Positions 11,716 through 23,972 of a stretch of DNA of 64,000 nt are shown piece by piece. The notes below the pieces were generated by a model, which was not told the DNA's origin, did not search any database, and saw only the letters and a program-made list of their open reading frames with translations. Every line of letters begins with the position of its first letter. The stretch's first letter is position 1. Position numbers and translations under genes: made by a program. Source of the DNA: Cacajao melanocephalus (lineage: Eukaryota > Chordata > Mammalia > Primates > Pitheciidae); assembly GCA_963573385.1 (NCBI GenBank), contig CAUYLG010059062.1:62001-126000 (forward strand). Direction: 5' to 3'.

Positions 11716-13583
11716 ACAAGCATTCCTATACACCAATAACAAACAAACAGAGAGCCAAATCAAAAGTGAACTCTCATTCACAACTGCTACACAGAGAATA
11801 AAATACCTAGGAATACAACTAACAAAGGATGTAAAGGACCTCTTCAAGGAGAACTACAAACCACTGCTCAAGGAAATGAGAGGATACAAACAGATGGAAA
11901 AACATTCCATGCTCATGGTTGGGAAGAATCAATATGTGAAAATGGCCATACTGCCCAGAGTAATTTATAGATTCAACACTATCCCGATCAAGCTACCAAT
12001 GACCTTCTTCATAGATCTGGAAAACACCACTTCGCACTTCATATGGAACCAAAAGAGAGCCCACATAGCCAAAACAATCCTAAGCAAATAGAAAAAAAGC
12101 TGGAGGCATCATGCTACCTGACTTCAAACTATACTACAAGGCCACAGTAATCAAAACACCATGGTGCTGGTACCAAAACAGAGACATAGACCAATGGAAC
12201 AAACAGTGGCTTCAGAAGCAACACCACACATCTACAATCTCCTGATCTTTGACAAACCTGACAAAAACAAGCAATGGGGAAAGGATTCCCTGTTTAATAA
12301 GTGGTGTTGGGAAAACAGGCTAGCAATGTGCAGAAAGCAGAAACTAGATCCCTTCCTGATACCTTACACTAAATTTAACTCCAAATGTATTAAAGATCTA
12401 AACATAAGACCTAACACCATAAAAACCCTAGAAGAAAACCTAGGCAAAACCATTCAGGACATAGGCATAGGCAAGGACTTCATGGCTAAAACACCAAAAG
12501 CAATGGCAACATAAGCCAAAATAGACAAATGGGATTTAATTAAACTCCAGAGCTTCTGCACAGCAGAAGAAACAATCATTAGAGTGAACTGGCAACCAAC
12601 AGAATGGGGAACAAATTTTGCAATCTACCCATCTGACAAAGGGCTAATATCCAGAATCTACAAAGAACTGGCTAATATCCAGAATCTACAAAAAACAAAT
12701 TTACAAGAAAAAAACAAACCCATTCAAAAGTGGGCAAAGGATATGAACAGACACTTCAAAAACAGACGTCTATGAGGCCAACAAACATATGAAAAAATGC
12801 TTATCATCACTGGTCATTAGAGAAATGCAAATCAAAGCTACATTGAGATAGCATATCATGCCAGTTGGAATGGCGATTATTAAAAAATCAGGAGACAACA
12901 GATGCTAGAGAGGATGTGGAGAAATAGGAACACTTTTACACTGTTGGTGGGAGTGTAAATTAGTGCAACTATTGTGGAAGACAGTGTGGCGATTCCTCAA
13001 GGACCTAGAAATAGAAATACCATTTGACCCAGAAATCCCATTACTGGGTATATACCCAAAGAATTGTAAATTGTTCTATCATAAAGACACTTGCACACGT
13101 ATGTTCACTGAGGCACTGTTTACAATAGCAAAGACTTGGAACCAACCCGAATGTCCATCAATGATAGACTGGATAAAGGAAACGTGGCACATATACACCA
13201 TGGAATACTACACAGCCATAAAAAATGATGAGTGTGTGTCCTTCATAGAGACATGGATGATTCTGGAAACCATCATTCTCAGCAAACTGACACAAGAACA
13301 GAAAACCAAACACTGCATGTTCTCACTCATAGGTGGGTATTGAACAATGAGAACACGTGGACACAGGGAGGGGAGCATCACACACTGCAGACAGTTGGAG
13401 GGGACTAGGGAAGGGACAGCGGGGGATGGGGAGGGTGGGGAGGGATAATGTGGGGAGAAATACCAGATATAGGTGATGGGGGAGATGAAGGCAGCAAACC
13501 ACCTTGCCATGTATGTATCTATGCAACAATCCTGCATGTTCTGCACATGTACCCCAGAACCTAAAGTACAATTAAAAAAAAAA
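11716..13583 (+). mobile_element. L1 copy 1 (5'-truncated) inside the NDUFAF1 pseudogene
   Basis: Starts in the ORF2 reverse-transcriptase thumb region and continues through the ORF2 C-terminus ([20 protein letters not shown]), the G-rich 3' UTR and a short A tail. Frameshifts and stops break the frame (about 12089, 12513, 12773). The target copy aaaatcttgtta before it (11705-11716) matches aaaatcttgtgtta after it (13580-13593). Confidence 0.93.
13421..13444 (+). other. G-quadruplex-type motif in an L1 3' UTR
   Basis: Five G-tracts of three to five Gs separated by one or two bases (gggggatgggga then gggtggggaggg). Such G-rich runs are normal in primate L1 3' UTRs. Confidence 0.7.
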
Positions 13584-13593
13584 TCTTGTGTTA

Positions 13594-15022
13594 GCATGCC
13601 CTCTCACTACTCCTATTCAACATAGTATTGGAAGTTCTGGCTAGGGCAATCAGGCAAGAAACAGAAATAAAGGATATTCAATTAGGAAAAGAGAAAGTCT
13701 AATTGTCTCTGTTTGAAAATGACATGATTATATGTTTAGAAAACCCCATCATCTCAGCCCAAAATCTCCTTAAGCTGATAAGCAACTTCAGCAAAGGCTC
13801 AGGATACAAAATTAATGTGCAAAAATCACAAGCATTCCTATACACCAATAACAGACTAAAAGAGAGCCAAATCATGAGTGAACTCCCAGTCACAATTTTA
13901 TTCTCCAAAGAGAATAAAATGCCTAGGAATACAACTTACATGGCATGTGAAGGGCCTCTTCAAGGAGAACTACAAACCACTGGTCAAGGAAATAAGAGAG
14001 GACACAAACAAATGGAAAAATATTCCATGCCCATGGATAAGAAGAATCAATATTGTTAAAATGGCCATACTGCCCAAAGTAATTTATAGATCCAATGCTA
14101 TTTCCATCAAGCTACCATTGACTTTCATCACAGAATTGGAAAAAACTACTTTAAATTTCACATGGAACGAAAAAAGAGCCTGCATAGCCAAGACAATCCT
14201 AAACAAAAACAATAAAGCTGGAGGCATCACACTACCTGACTTCAAACTATACTATAAGGCTACAGTAACGAAAACAGCATGGTACTGGTACTAAAGTAGA
14301 GATATAGACCAATGGAACAGAACAGATGCCTCAGAAATAACACCACATATCTACAATTATCTGATCTTTGACAAACCGGACAAAATCAATGAGGAATGAA
14401 TTCCCTATTTAATAAATGGTGTTGGGAAAACTGGCTAGTCATATGCAGAAAGCTGAAACTGGATCCCTTTCTTACCCCTTATACAAAAATTAACTTAAGA
14501 TGGATTAAAAACTTAAACATAAGACCTAAAACTATAAAAACCCTAGAACAAAATCTAGGCAATACCATTCAGGACACAGGCCATGGGCAAAGACTTCATA
14601 ACTAAAACACCAAAAGCAATGGCAACAAAAGCCAAAATAGACAAATGGGATCTAGTTTAACTAAAGAGTTTCTGCACAGCGAAAGAAATGATCAGCAGAG
14701 CAAACAGGCAACCTACAGAATGGCAGAAAATTTTTGCAATCTATCCATCTGACAAAGGGCTAATATCCAGAATCTACAAAGAACTTAGATGAATTTACAA
14801 AAAAACAAACAAACAACCCTATTAAAAAGTGGGTGAAGGATATGAACAGACACTTCTCAAAAGAAGACATTTATGCAGCCAACAAACATATGAAAAAATG
14901 CTCATCATCACAGGTCATTAGAGAAATGCAAATCAAAACCACATTGAGATACCATCTCACACCAGTCAGAATGGCCTTCGTTAAAAAATCTGAAGACAAC
15001 ATGCTGGAGAGGATGTGGAGAA
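13594..15022 (+). mobile_element. L1 copy 2, 5' part, inside the NDUFAF1 pseudogene
   Basis: Starts in the ORF2 reverse-transcriptase region about 250 bp upstream of the start point of copy 1 and runs to the RCGEN-like segment (ctggagaggatgtggagaa), where an LTR interrupts it. Frames are broken throughout. Continues at 15932. Confidence 0.92.
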
Positions 15023-15931
15023 TGTGTATACATACACACATATATACAATTATATCTTAGTTCATAGTCAACGAATGCCTAGAACAGACATGGTACAGAG
15101 CATGAATTAAGGGATAAACAGCTTTTACATATATAAGCATATCTTGCTTATAGTCGGAGGACTGTCTAGAGCAGACACGGTACAGAGCATGATTTAAGGG
15201 AAAAACAGTTATACCAGGACAAGAATATGGCCCAGGTGGCAGCATTCAGTATTGTAAGGATACCCACTGCATGGCAGGCTTGGAGCAAGAGCCTCTCCTC
15301 CTGAAAAGGGAGTTGTAGTACCTTGCGTCCAGTTCTTGTGGAAGGCTGGAAGGCTGCCCTCACACCAGCACTCCCACGAGCTTCCGAGGGCTTAAAACTC
15401 CTCCGGTATAATCGCGCCTTGGTAACTGCGTAACTTGTCAGCTCTCTAGCTACTATGCTGCTCAGAGCAACCTCCTACAGAAATCACTGGAAGCTGTCAG
15501 CAGGTGGCTATAGACCTGGTCAGCTCTGCTACTATGCTGACTCAAGAGCATCCTCCTATAGAATTCCTTAGAAGTAGCCTGCCCCAGACAAGAGATATTG
15601 CACACTGCACTCTTCACTGCGCATGACCCACCTCCTAGCCTCAGTGACCTAATGGGGGTGGATCCCTTGTTTATTGTGCACGTGACTGTCTTGACCCTAT
15701 CACTGTCCTTAAGATAACCTCACTCACTACCCTTCCCCCCGTCTTGTACCCAATAAATACAGACGCTCCTGGATGTTTGGGGCCTTGCCTGTCTCTGCTC
15801 ATATGTGGCGTGGCCCCCCGAGCCCAGCGGCTCTTTTCCAGTCCTTCTGTGTCCTGTGTCTTTATTTCTCAAATCCTGTGCCTTAGCACAGTGATAGGGG
15901 ACACCCCACGACCCTGTAGAGCAGTGGCCTT
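15023..15931 (+). mobile_element. LTR-like element inserted into L1 copy 2
   Basis: Unrelated sequence between the two halves of L1 copy 2. It has a poly(A) signal (AATAAA near 15752) followed by a short R/U5-like segment ending near 15930, as in a retroviral LTR. Two internal tandem duplications are visible: acggtacagagcatga-type units at 15090 and 15180 (about 90 bp apart) and ctactatgct units at 15451 and 15530. The style suggests an ERVK-type LTR (MER11/MER9-like); the family is not certain. About 60 bp of L1 is missing at the site, so this was not a clean insertion. Confidence 0.65.
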
Positions 15932-16515
15932 ACAGAAGACAGTGTGGCGATTCCTCAAGGATCTAGAACTAGAAATACCATTTGACCCAGCAATCCCATT
16001 ACTGGGTATATACTCAAAAGATTGTAAATCATTCTACTATAAAGACACATGCACATGTATGTTTACTGTGGCACTGTTCACAATAGCAAAGACTTGGAAA
16101 CAACCCAAATGCCCATCAATAATAGACTGGATAAAGAAAATGTGGCACATATACACCATGGAATACTATGCAGCCATAAAATGGATGAGTTCATGTCCTT
16201 TGCAGGGACACGGATAAAGCTGGAAACCATAATTCTCAGCAAACTAACACAAGAACAGAAAACCAAACACCACATGTTCTCACTCATTGGTGGGAGTTGA
16301 ACAATGAGAACACATGGACACAGGGAGAGGAACATCACACATCCAGGCCCGTCACAGGGTGGGGGACTGAGGGAGGGATAGCATTAGGAGAAATACCTAA
16401 TGTAGTTGAGGGGTTGATGGGTGTAGCAAACCACCATGGCACATGTATACCTACGTAACAAACCTGCACATTCTTCACTTTCACCCCAGAACTTAAAGAT
16501 TAAAAAAAATAAATA
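15932..16515 (+). mobile_element. L1 copy 2, 3' part
   Basis: Resumes at cagaagacagtgtggcgat, carries the end of ORF2 (DPAIPLLGIYSK, TMEYYAAIK), the 3' UTR and an A-rich tail ending at about 16520. The tail is followed by aaaagtcttgggtta, the third copy of the target sequence, and then by NDUFAF1 coding sequence. Confidence 0.93.
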
Positions 16516-17574
16516 AAAAGTCTTGGGTTAAGCCCTGGAGAAGTTTCATAGGCAAATTCTTCTGTGTAGGCTGGATCAGTAAACATTCCAATATAATCTA
16601 TCTCCAGGAAGAATGGTCCATCTACTTTATCAGCAGGTAAATCTATAAAAGAGATCTTGTCAAGCAGAAGCTGACTCTGAACATCCTGGATTCTTCCTTG
16701 ATTAGAGAAAAAAAAAAATTGGAAAAAGGATCTTGACCTCCTGCCAGTAGGGCCCCCCACAGGTGAACATGAAGTAACTACACATCTGATTCTTCCTCTG
16801 GATTATATCTGTGTCCTTCCTGATATTCACCATCCAAGGCCAATCATCCTGATGTACATGGAGATACAGAGTATTGAACTGGGACCGATTATAAGACTCT
16901 TCCTCTCAAAAGTACCCCTTTGAATTTTGAATATCATTGAACAGCACCCACTTTGGGTAGTCTCCCTGTCTTGAGGCACCTCATAGTTCAGAGTTCCATA
17001 TAGCAGTGCACTTTGGTTATTCTTGCCCATTTCCAAGAATACTTCACGTCTGCCTACAATCGTCTTATCAGAAGTCACTATCCACTTATCCAAATCTTGT
17101 TTCCCCTGGAACTGCCAGACAACCTTGGCTTATTCCAGCAAGATCTCATGCAGAGGGCAGCTTTCCGGTCCTAACCAATGATTCACAATTTCATCCTTCA
17201 AATGCCTAAAATGGTCCTTTATTTTATCTCTAATTGCTTTATCAAAACTAACTTCAGGCTTCTCCTCAGGAGAAGTTATATGTAAAGCAACTTCTTTCTG
17301 GTGATGCCCTTGAAAACCTCCTTCAGTCTTCCTCTGTGAGGAGGCTTTTGCCAGAAGTCACTGGTTTTTGAAGACTACTGGGATATTCTGCAAAGTGAAT
17401 ACCCAAAAATGAATGCAAGGCAGCAGTTGGATTAGAGCATTTTCTGAGACTATAAGTGCCATGCAGCAATTTGTGAACCAAAGCCGTGATACAAAAAAAA
17501 TCAAAATGTAAGTTGCCCAACCTCCAGAGGCTGGACATTCACCGCACTGGGGAGAAAACCTCTTTATTTCTTTT

Positions 17575-19917
17575 ACATCTCTCTTTATATCTCTCTTATT
17601 TCCTGGTTTCTTTTATCTTGTTTAATGTAAAACCTTTACATAAGCTTTGAATTAGACAAAAGAGTGTGTATCTTTTTTAAAAAGAACACACCTTTAGAAT
17701 TTTTTTTACAATATATTTTGTTGAAAAACCCAAATAATAAAATATCTATTATTTAATATTTAGATTTGAAATTATGACAATTTTGTCTACATGTACTCAT
17801 CCCAGTACATCCACCTAATTATCTTGTGTTAATCACTTACCTACATTGTTTATGAAACTGTGATAGGCATTGTTTAAAATTATGAAACCACCATAACTGA
17901 GACAGTTAAAAAGATCTAACCTAACTGACTCCGTGTTACTTCTAATCTCCAAACTGTCCTTGTTCATTCCTGGGCAGAGGCCAAAAGAACTGTGGAGGAA
18001 CTCACTTTATAGTTCAGCTTTGAAACAAAGAGATAAGAGTACTTTCCCAAAACAAACCTCCTTAGTGCCTATGGACTAGACTGCCTAAAGCCACAAGATT
18101 AGAACTTATGACAATCTGACTAAATTCAAGATAGAGCTATTTTATTAATTAAAGATTATACAACCAAAAGTCATTCTGTTTTGTCTGTGTTTACGTTTTT
18201 GCAACTCCTATGTCAAATGTTGACACCTTATAGTATTTGGCAGGGATAAGTATGAAATTGTTTGATCTATAAATGCAAATAAAAATGTATGCTGGCTATT
18301 CTTAAGACATTTCTAATATTACTTTATTAATAATTTTAAGCCTAGCTTATTTAGTAAAGATTTTACTTAAGTCACATAAACCTGAAAAAGCATTTGAGTA
18401 GTCTTTCTTTTTTCTGATAAAGTATTTGATGTACATGCTATTTTTCTTTAAGCCAATTAATTAGAGCTTTTTTAAATATATATTTTCAGTAGTGAAACAT
18501 TGTGTACATAACACATAAATACATAGATGTATTAGACATGCTGATAGAAGCACATCTTATTGATCCACAAAAAAAGTTCTTTTTTCCTATCATACACTTT
18601 CAGATTCTTGGTAACCTGTTTCACAGCCCTAGGGAGTTGTCAGCTAAATACCCTTAAATTTGCATATTAAAGGAAACAACTCAGATGGATATCAAATAGA
18701 AAATTTGCATCATAAAAGGATGAGGAGAAAAAGTCTGGTATGCTAGAAGGAAATTAAAGAGGGATGCCAAATCAAACATAAAATTCTAAAAATCTATCAT
18801 AGGATTGTATAAGGAGACCAATTTTATTTAGATAGGGACTATCTATCCTTTAATCGGCTCTCTGAGCTCTGGGCAGAAATCCACATTGAATGCTGGGTAT
18901 CCAAAAAGGGAGAATTACTATGAGGCTAGACCATGTGATGTTTTACAAAAAAAATATCTATTTTTTAAAAATGACATTTCTAACTGCCTAAACTATACTC
19001 TTCTTTAAAACTCGAAGAGTAGCCTCTGTTGCAATAACTATTTTAGTCAATAAATCAGGTAACACAGCACAAAGGCAAGCACTTTAAGAGCTGAGATGAA
19101 CTTTTCTGTTTACAAACTTGGGGTTTGATAAGGAAAAACATGTTTCTCCTCCAAGGGAGTTGCATCTTCTCCATTTTCTTTAAGGAACCCCAGACTGTTA
19201 TACAGTATGTTTTGTCTGTCATGCAGCAGAGGGTGTAAGAGAAAGGAGAGACAGCAGAAGTAAATGAAGAAAACTCCAGTCAGCTGAAAAGAAAAAAAAC
19301 TTTTGCTCAACATAAAAAACAAAACAAGGTAGAGCTGGTAAAACACAATGAGAAAGAAAGCAAAACAACATCAAAAACAGAAACCAACAACAAAAAGAAC
19401 AGTTAAGCAAAACAAATGATCACACAACTTAAATGATTATGGAGTACTCTACTGGTAAGGAGAAATTTAGACCAGCTGGTTGTTACTCTTATCTTTAGCC
19501 AAGACAATCCCCAACTCAGTTAATTATCTAGGGATGGGTCACAGGTTGAAGACTGCTCTCTACCATTAGGGGAGCAGGGAAAAAAAACTTTATCTTTCCT
19601 GTTGGAAGCAAGCTCCAACTCTATAAAGGAGTTGCCTTCTTCCACTGTTACAGAAGACGGAAAATCTGGCCTTTGTGTGTGTTAGAAGCAAGTAAAACTC
19701 TAAAGAAACAAACAAAAAACAGAGTTGTATGGCAAAATAAACTTTTGGTATCAACTGAATTTTGCAAAATCAGTGATTCTCTGGAGGGGGTATTCCAGGC
19801 CACAAATTGTCCTATTTATTTGAGCCATAAAGATAGCTTTAGCTGATGCCATGCACTGATACAAGATTTGGCAAAGGTCAGGTACTGATACTTAGAATCT
19901 CTTTGTGGTTACCAAAA
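17575..19917. other. Gene-free stretch
   Basis: No exon recognised. About 17860-18310 may be an old LTR (agacagttaaaaagatctaacc...), but no family can be named. The minus-strand open frames around 19110-19410 are Phe/Leu-rich and show no known domain. Confidence 0.45.
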
Positions 19918-20391
19918 TGTGAACCCTGAAAATCTGACACAGGTCTAGTCAATGTAGAATGTTTATTTTACCACAACTGAGGATGCATGCCCATGACACA
20001 ACCTCAGCAGGTCCTGATGACATGTGCTTAAGGTGGTCAGGGCACAGTTTTGTTTTATTCATTCTAGGGAGACATGAGACATCAATCAGCATATGCAAGA
20101 TGAACACTAGTAGTTTGGTTTGGAAAGATGGAACAACTGGAAGCAAACTCAGGAAGACTCAAAGTGAAGAGGGGGCTTCCGGGTCATAGGCAGATAAGAG
20201 ACAAATGGTTGCATTCTTTAAAGTTTCTGATTAGCCTCTCCAAAAGAGGCAATCAGATATGCAAGTATCTCAGCGAACAGATTGGTAACTTTAATTAGAA
20301 TGGGAGGCAGGTTGACCGTAAGCACTTCCCAGCTTGACTTTTCCTTTTAGCTTAGTGGTTTGGGGGCCCCAAGATTTATTTTCCTTTCACA
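19918..20391 (-). mobile_element. Solo LTR, class I ERV type, antisense
   Basis: On the minus strand it begins TGTGAAAGGAAAATAAATC and ends TCAGGGTTCACA, giving TG...CA ends with a short terminal inverted repeat. A poly(A) signal lies near its 3' end (19962-19967 on the minus strand). No internal retroviral sequence adjoins it. Family not assigned; no clear target duplication seen. Confidence 0.7.
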
Positions 20392-20914
20392 GCAGGAATA
20401 ATAAAGACCAGGCTGGAAAAGCCGTGGTGTTTTTTATGATGGCTGGTGAACAGATGTTTTGAAGAGATTTCTTTCCCCAGCAATACAATTACACACCTGA
20501 GGCATTTGCAAGATAAATCTGTGGTCAAGCATGAAAATGTCTACTTTCTTACCCAAAGGCAGGTAGGAAAACCAGTTCTAAAATTTAGGAAGCAAGTGGA
20601 AATAGGTCACCAGTTGAATGTCTTCTCTATGCCCTGCACTTGGCTGTGCTTTCATGGATAGTGTGGTGTCTTATTAGAGCTTCTGTTCAGAAAGAGGAAT
20701 TAAGATAGCAATTATATATAATTTAAAAGGATGCGACTACTCAAGCATTGTAGAGATGTGGATAGATAGGACATATGACAGAATCTAAGACCTATTTATG
20801 TAATCATTCAGGATGTTTACAGGGGACAGATTACTGAAGAAATTCTGAAGGATAAAAAAGAAAATTTCTTCTAAGATGTCAAAAGTGAATGTGAGATTGT
20901 TAGGTGTAAAAGAA
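20392..20914. other. Gene-free stretch
   Basis: Nothing recognised apart from short purine-rich tracts. Confidence 0.4.
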
Positions 20915-21785
20915 AAAATTATTCAGACACTCTGCAAATGGTAATACTGTTCAAGAGAATTGCAATGGAGGGGAGAGACTGACCTTAACTCTCCAATATA
21001 GCAAGGACTGTTGGTTTTGTACTCAACTATCAGAGTAAGAGGATCAGTGGGTGGGAAACCACAAACAGAAACTTGATTAAGGGTAGAACCCTGATAAAGG
21101 CAGACCAAGGACTTAAACATTAAGGGTATGATAAAAGAAAATTTTCAGCTGAATTAAATTTAAAGGAGTTTAATTGAACAATAAAAGATTCACGGGCAGC
21201 CTACAGAATCACAGCAGATTCAGACTCCAGTGCAGCCACGTGGTGGAAGGAGATTTATAGACCAAAAAAAAAAAAAAAAAAAAAAAAGAAAGAAAAAGAA
21301 AAGGAAATGACATACAGAAATCAGAAGTGAAGTACAGAACAGCGAGATTAGTTCCAGGGTTGGCATTTGCCTTATTTAAACACAGTTCAAACACTCAGCA
21401 GTTTGAATGAATGATTGAAGTATGGCTGCTGGGATTGGCCAAGACTCAGCTATTGTTACAGGTTCATACTCCTAAGTTAGGTTTTCAATCTTGGCTACCT
21501 ATTAAGTTAGGTTGCAGTTCGTCCACAGTGACTCAAATATAGAAGTACAGAGTCCTTCTCAGGCCATATTTAGTTCACTTTAACAGGTGGATGATGAGGA
21601 ACATGATTAGATATCAAGGATAGGGGAATTCTCATGAAACCTAATTAGCAAGTTCTTGCTAAAAGTGGATGTGGCAAGGATGGACACAGAAGTCTAAGGT
21701 CCAGGCCTAGGAAAGAAGAAGGCTCAGGGAAGCATAAGTAAAATCAGATTAAGGAGAGGATCTTTGCCAGATGGCAGGATTTGTG
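20915..21785 (+). repeat. Dispersed repeat, copy A (interrupted)
   Basis: The blocks 20915-21135 and 21590-21785 match, in the same order and direction, the single block 23370-23760. Shared words include ctatcagagtaag, aaaggcagaccaa, gtccaggcc and tctttgccagatggca. The middle (21140-21589) is a later insertion. Source family unknown. Confidence 0.75.
21140..21589 (-). mobile_element. LTR-like insertion in repeat copy A
   Basis: It is present in copy A and absent in copy B, so it is an insertion. On the minus strand it starts TGTTAAAGTGAAC near 21587. It contains an A24 run at 21264-21287. The LTR identity is tentative. Confidence 0.5.
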
Positions 21786-21866
21786 ACTGGCATCTAGAGG
21801 CCAGTGATGCTGCTAAATATTTTCCTGTGCAAAACACTCCCCCAGCCACACACCCACATGTACACA
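21786..21866 (-). mobile_element. MER5A-like hAT DNA transposon fragment
   Basis: Antisense match to the MER5 middle section (gcatctagaggccagtgatgctgctaa split over two words). Short and diverged. Confidence 0.6.
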
Positions 21867-23369
21867 CAGAGCAAAGAATTATCCTCAGCTCTCTTCACTT
21901 TTAATCAAGCTTTTTAAACAGTAAATGCAAGACACATAGATTATCTAAATTAAGGTAAAAGCCATTACAAAGATGAAGTAGGAACTGATTTAGGGGATAT
22001 TTTGGAGGAAATATGTAAATGTGGACATTGTGAAGAGGGACTCCCAAGGGTTTTTTAAGTTTCTGGACTTCTGCTTATTATGGACTTGGGTTTCTTCAAT
22101 AAAATAAGTCACAGCTAAGTTGTATTTACTGATTGACCATGATTAGCTTGTGTAACCTCTCCTTGCCAACTCCTAACGAGCACATGGTATTTCTAAGCCA
22201 ACATCGCCACCTAGTGGAAATAGAAATCCTCTTCGTCAGACACGTTGCTGGTTCTCTGCAGTACATTGCAGTCTCACAACTTTTCTATTTTGTGCTTTTT
22301 TACTGCTACTTCTGTGGACAGGAAAGTTCTGCTTTCAACAATTAGAGGTAACATGTCTTCCACAGCCAGATTTTAGTCCCAATATTGTCCCATAGGAAAA
22401 CGGCCATGTGGTTTCTATGTTTTAAGGCAACTATTTGGTCTCTGATTAAGACAGTAGTTAATTAGTAAGGGGGTGTTACCTTCAGAAGTTAACTGGAACC
22501 ATTTTTTTAAGGGTAAATGCTTTAGCACAGGCCACAATAGCAGGTCATCTAGCACACTGCCTCCATTAAAGGAGCCTTGCCCAAAGATGACACAGTGTCT
22601 ACGGAGATCCGTTTTTCAGGAAGCCAGGCAAATCACACGTTTAGGAAGTCAAAGTGAAGTCACACAAGGCGTATAAGCTAAGATTGTGTGGGTAAGCGTG
22701 GTTAAACCACTTAGTTCATCTGGTTCCATGGCTTGGAGGACCACACCTACAACCATGGGCAGTACATTAAACGTGGTGTCAGGATTCAGAAACTAGGGAG
22801 GGGAAACAGTCGAAGCATGCTCCATATCTTCTCCTCCACTCTGGGTCATATGGAAAGGAAGGAAACTAAGACGATGCTTAGGATGCTTTTACTCTTGCTT
22901 CTTTTTTCCACATGGGTAATAAATTATCTTCCACTTGCACCCCTTTGGAGTGCACTCTGAAACATTCTTAAACTCAGAACTTTGAAGAGAAAAGCAACTA
23001 ATTTTCTTTTGCTCAAAGGCATGATATTTATACCAAAGCTTTGCAAACGTTGTAAGATCAACCCAGCTGTTTTGGCAATCATATCACTCAGGCCCAGGGA
23101 AAATAATTTCCCAAAATTAGAAAAGCAAATTTGAGGGGAAGCATCTGAGGATTGCTTTTATTTGGGGTCCCCTCAAGTTTCCTTCTCATTATAGGATCTT
23201 AGGCAAATAATGGGAAACATAGGCTAATTTTCTAAAAACGATGATAGGTATATAGGAGCTTTCCAAGATTCAACTCAGGGGTTTTACCTCACATGGAGGG
23301 ATGTTATGTTACTCCTAAACCAGACCCTAATGGAAGCTAATGTAGAACAACAAATATTCTCACACTCGT
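21867..23369. other. Gene-free stretch with one strong CTCF-type motif
   Basis: No exon recognised. The short open frames here (22133-22345, 22473-22676, 22733-22960) show no domain. A CTCF-type motif lies at 22205-22217. Confidence 0.45.
22205..22217 (-). promoter_or_regulatory. Candidate CTCF binding site
   Basis: The minus strand reads CCACTAGGTGGCG, an exact match to the CTCF core consensus CCASYAGRKGGCR. No repeat explains it. Occupancy cannot be judged from sequence. Confidence 0.55.
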
Positions 23370-23760
23370 GTAAATGACGAATATTCAAGAAAATTTCAAC
23401 GGAAGAGACCAAACTCAACTCTAAATATAGCAATGATAGTTGGATTTTTTGTAGCCAATTATCAGAGTAAGGGGGACAGTGAGTGGGAAATTACAAAGAG
23501 CAACTCGATTTGGTATCAAGAGTAGAATCCTTGCTAAAGGCAGACCAAAGACTTAGACATTAAGAGTGGAAGCTAAGAAACCGGATCAGGTATTAAGGAT
23601 GGGGAGATTCTCATTACACTGACTTAGGATTCTTGTAAAAACTGGGTGCAGCAAGGACGGACACAGATGTCCAAAGTCCAGGCCCGGTCAGGAAGAGGGC
23701 TCAGCGAAGCCTAAGTAAAGTCTGGCCAAGGAGAGGGTCTTTGCCAGATGGCAGTGTTTT
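23370..23760 (+). repeat. Dispersed repeat, copy B (uninterrupted)
   Basis: Direct repeat of copy A without the LTR-like insertion, about 2.4 kb downstream. The two could be two genomic copies of one old element or the ends of one larger element. Confidence 0.7.
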
Positions 23761-23774
23761 CATCTATTACACTA

Positions 23775-23972
23775 CAGACATTGTGGGCCACATACTAAAT
23801 TTTCAGAGGGAAGAGGGCTGTCCTGTGCATTGTAGGACGTTTAGCAGCATCCGTGGCCCCTGCCCACTGGAGTCAGTAGCATACTCAAGTGTGACAGCTC
23901 GAAATGTCTGCAGTCACTGCTCATTTCCCCTTGAGGTGGGCACCATTTACCCCAGGTGAGAACCCTTGTATT
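23775..23972 (+). mobile_element. MER5A/B-like hAT DNA transposon
   Basis: The block gggctgtcctgtgcattgta, followed by tttagcagcatcc and a closing gagaaccc, matches the MER5 layout. Confidence 0.75.

Larger units (their letters stand above)
11601..17554 (-). pseudogene. NDUFAF1: NDUFAF1 processed pseudogene, split by two L1 insertions
   Basis: The minus strand from 17487 down to 16521 translates in shifted frames to NDUFAF1 (CIA30, mitochondrial complex I assembly factor): [15 protein letters not shown] at the N-terminus, then [32 protein letters not shown] near the centre, and [13 protein letters not shown] with LNPRLF at the C-terminus. There are no introns. The start codon is ACG instead of ATG (17485-17487), and there are several frameshifts and stops. 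The coding match breaks at 16521 against an L1 tail. The expected stop and 3' UTR appear at 11715 and below, ending in a T-rich run (11601-11612) that is the old poly(A) tail. Matching 19-20 bp direct repeats flank the whole unit at 11584-11602 and 17555-17574. It is a dead retrocopy; the family identification is strong. Confidence 0.9.

Noticed and set aside
15744..16217. 157-codon frame fusing LTR sequence to L1 ORF2
   Set aside because: A chance read-through across the LTR/L1 junction.
19110..19410. Phe/Leu-rich minus-strand frames resembling membrane proteins
   Set aside because: Two overlapping frames of low-complexity composition, no start context and no family match.
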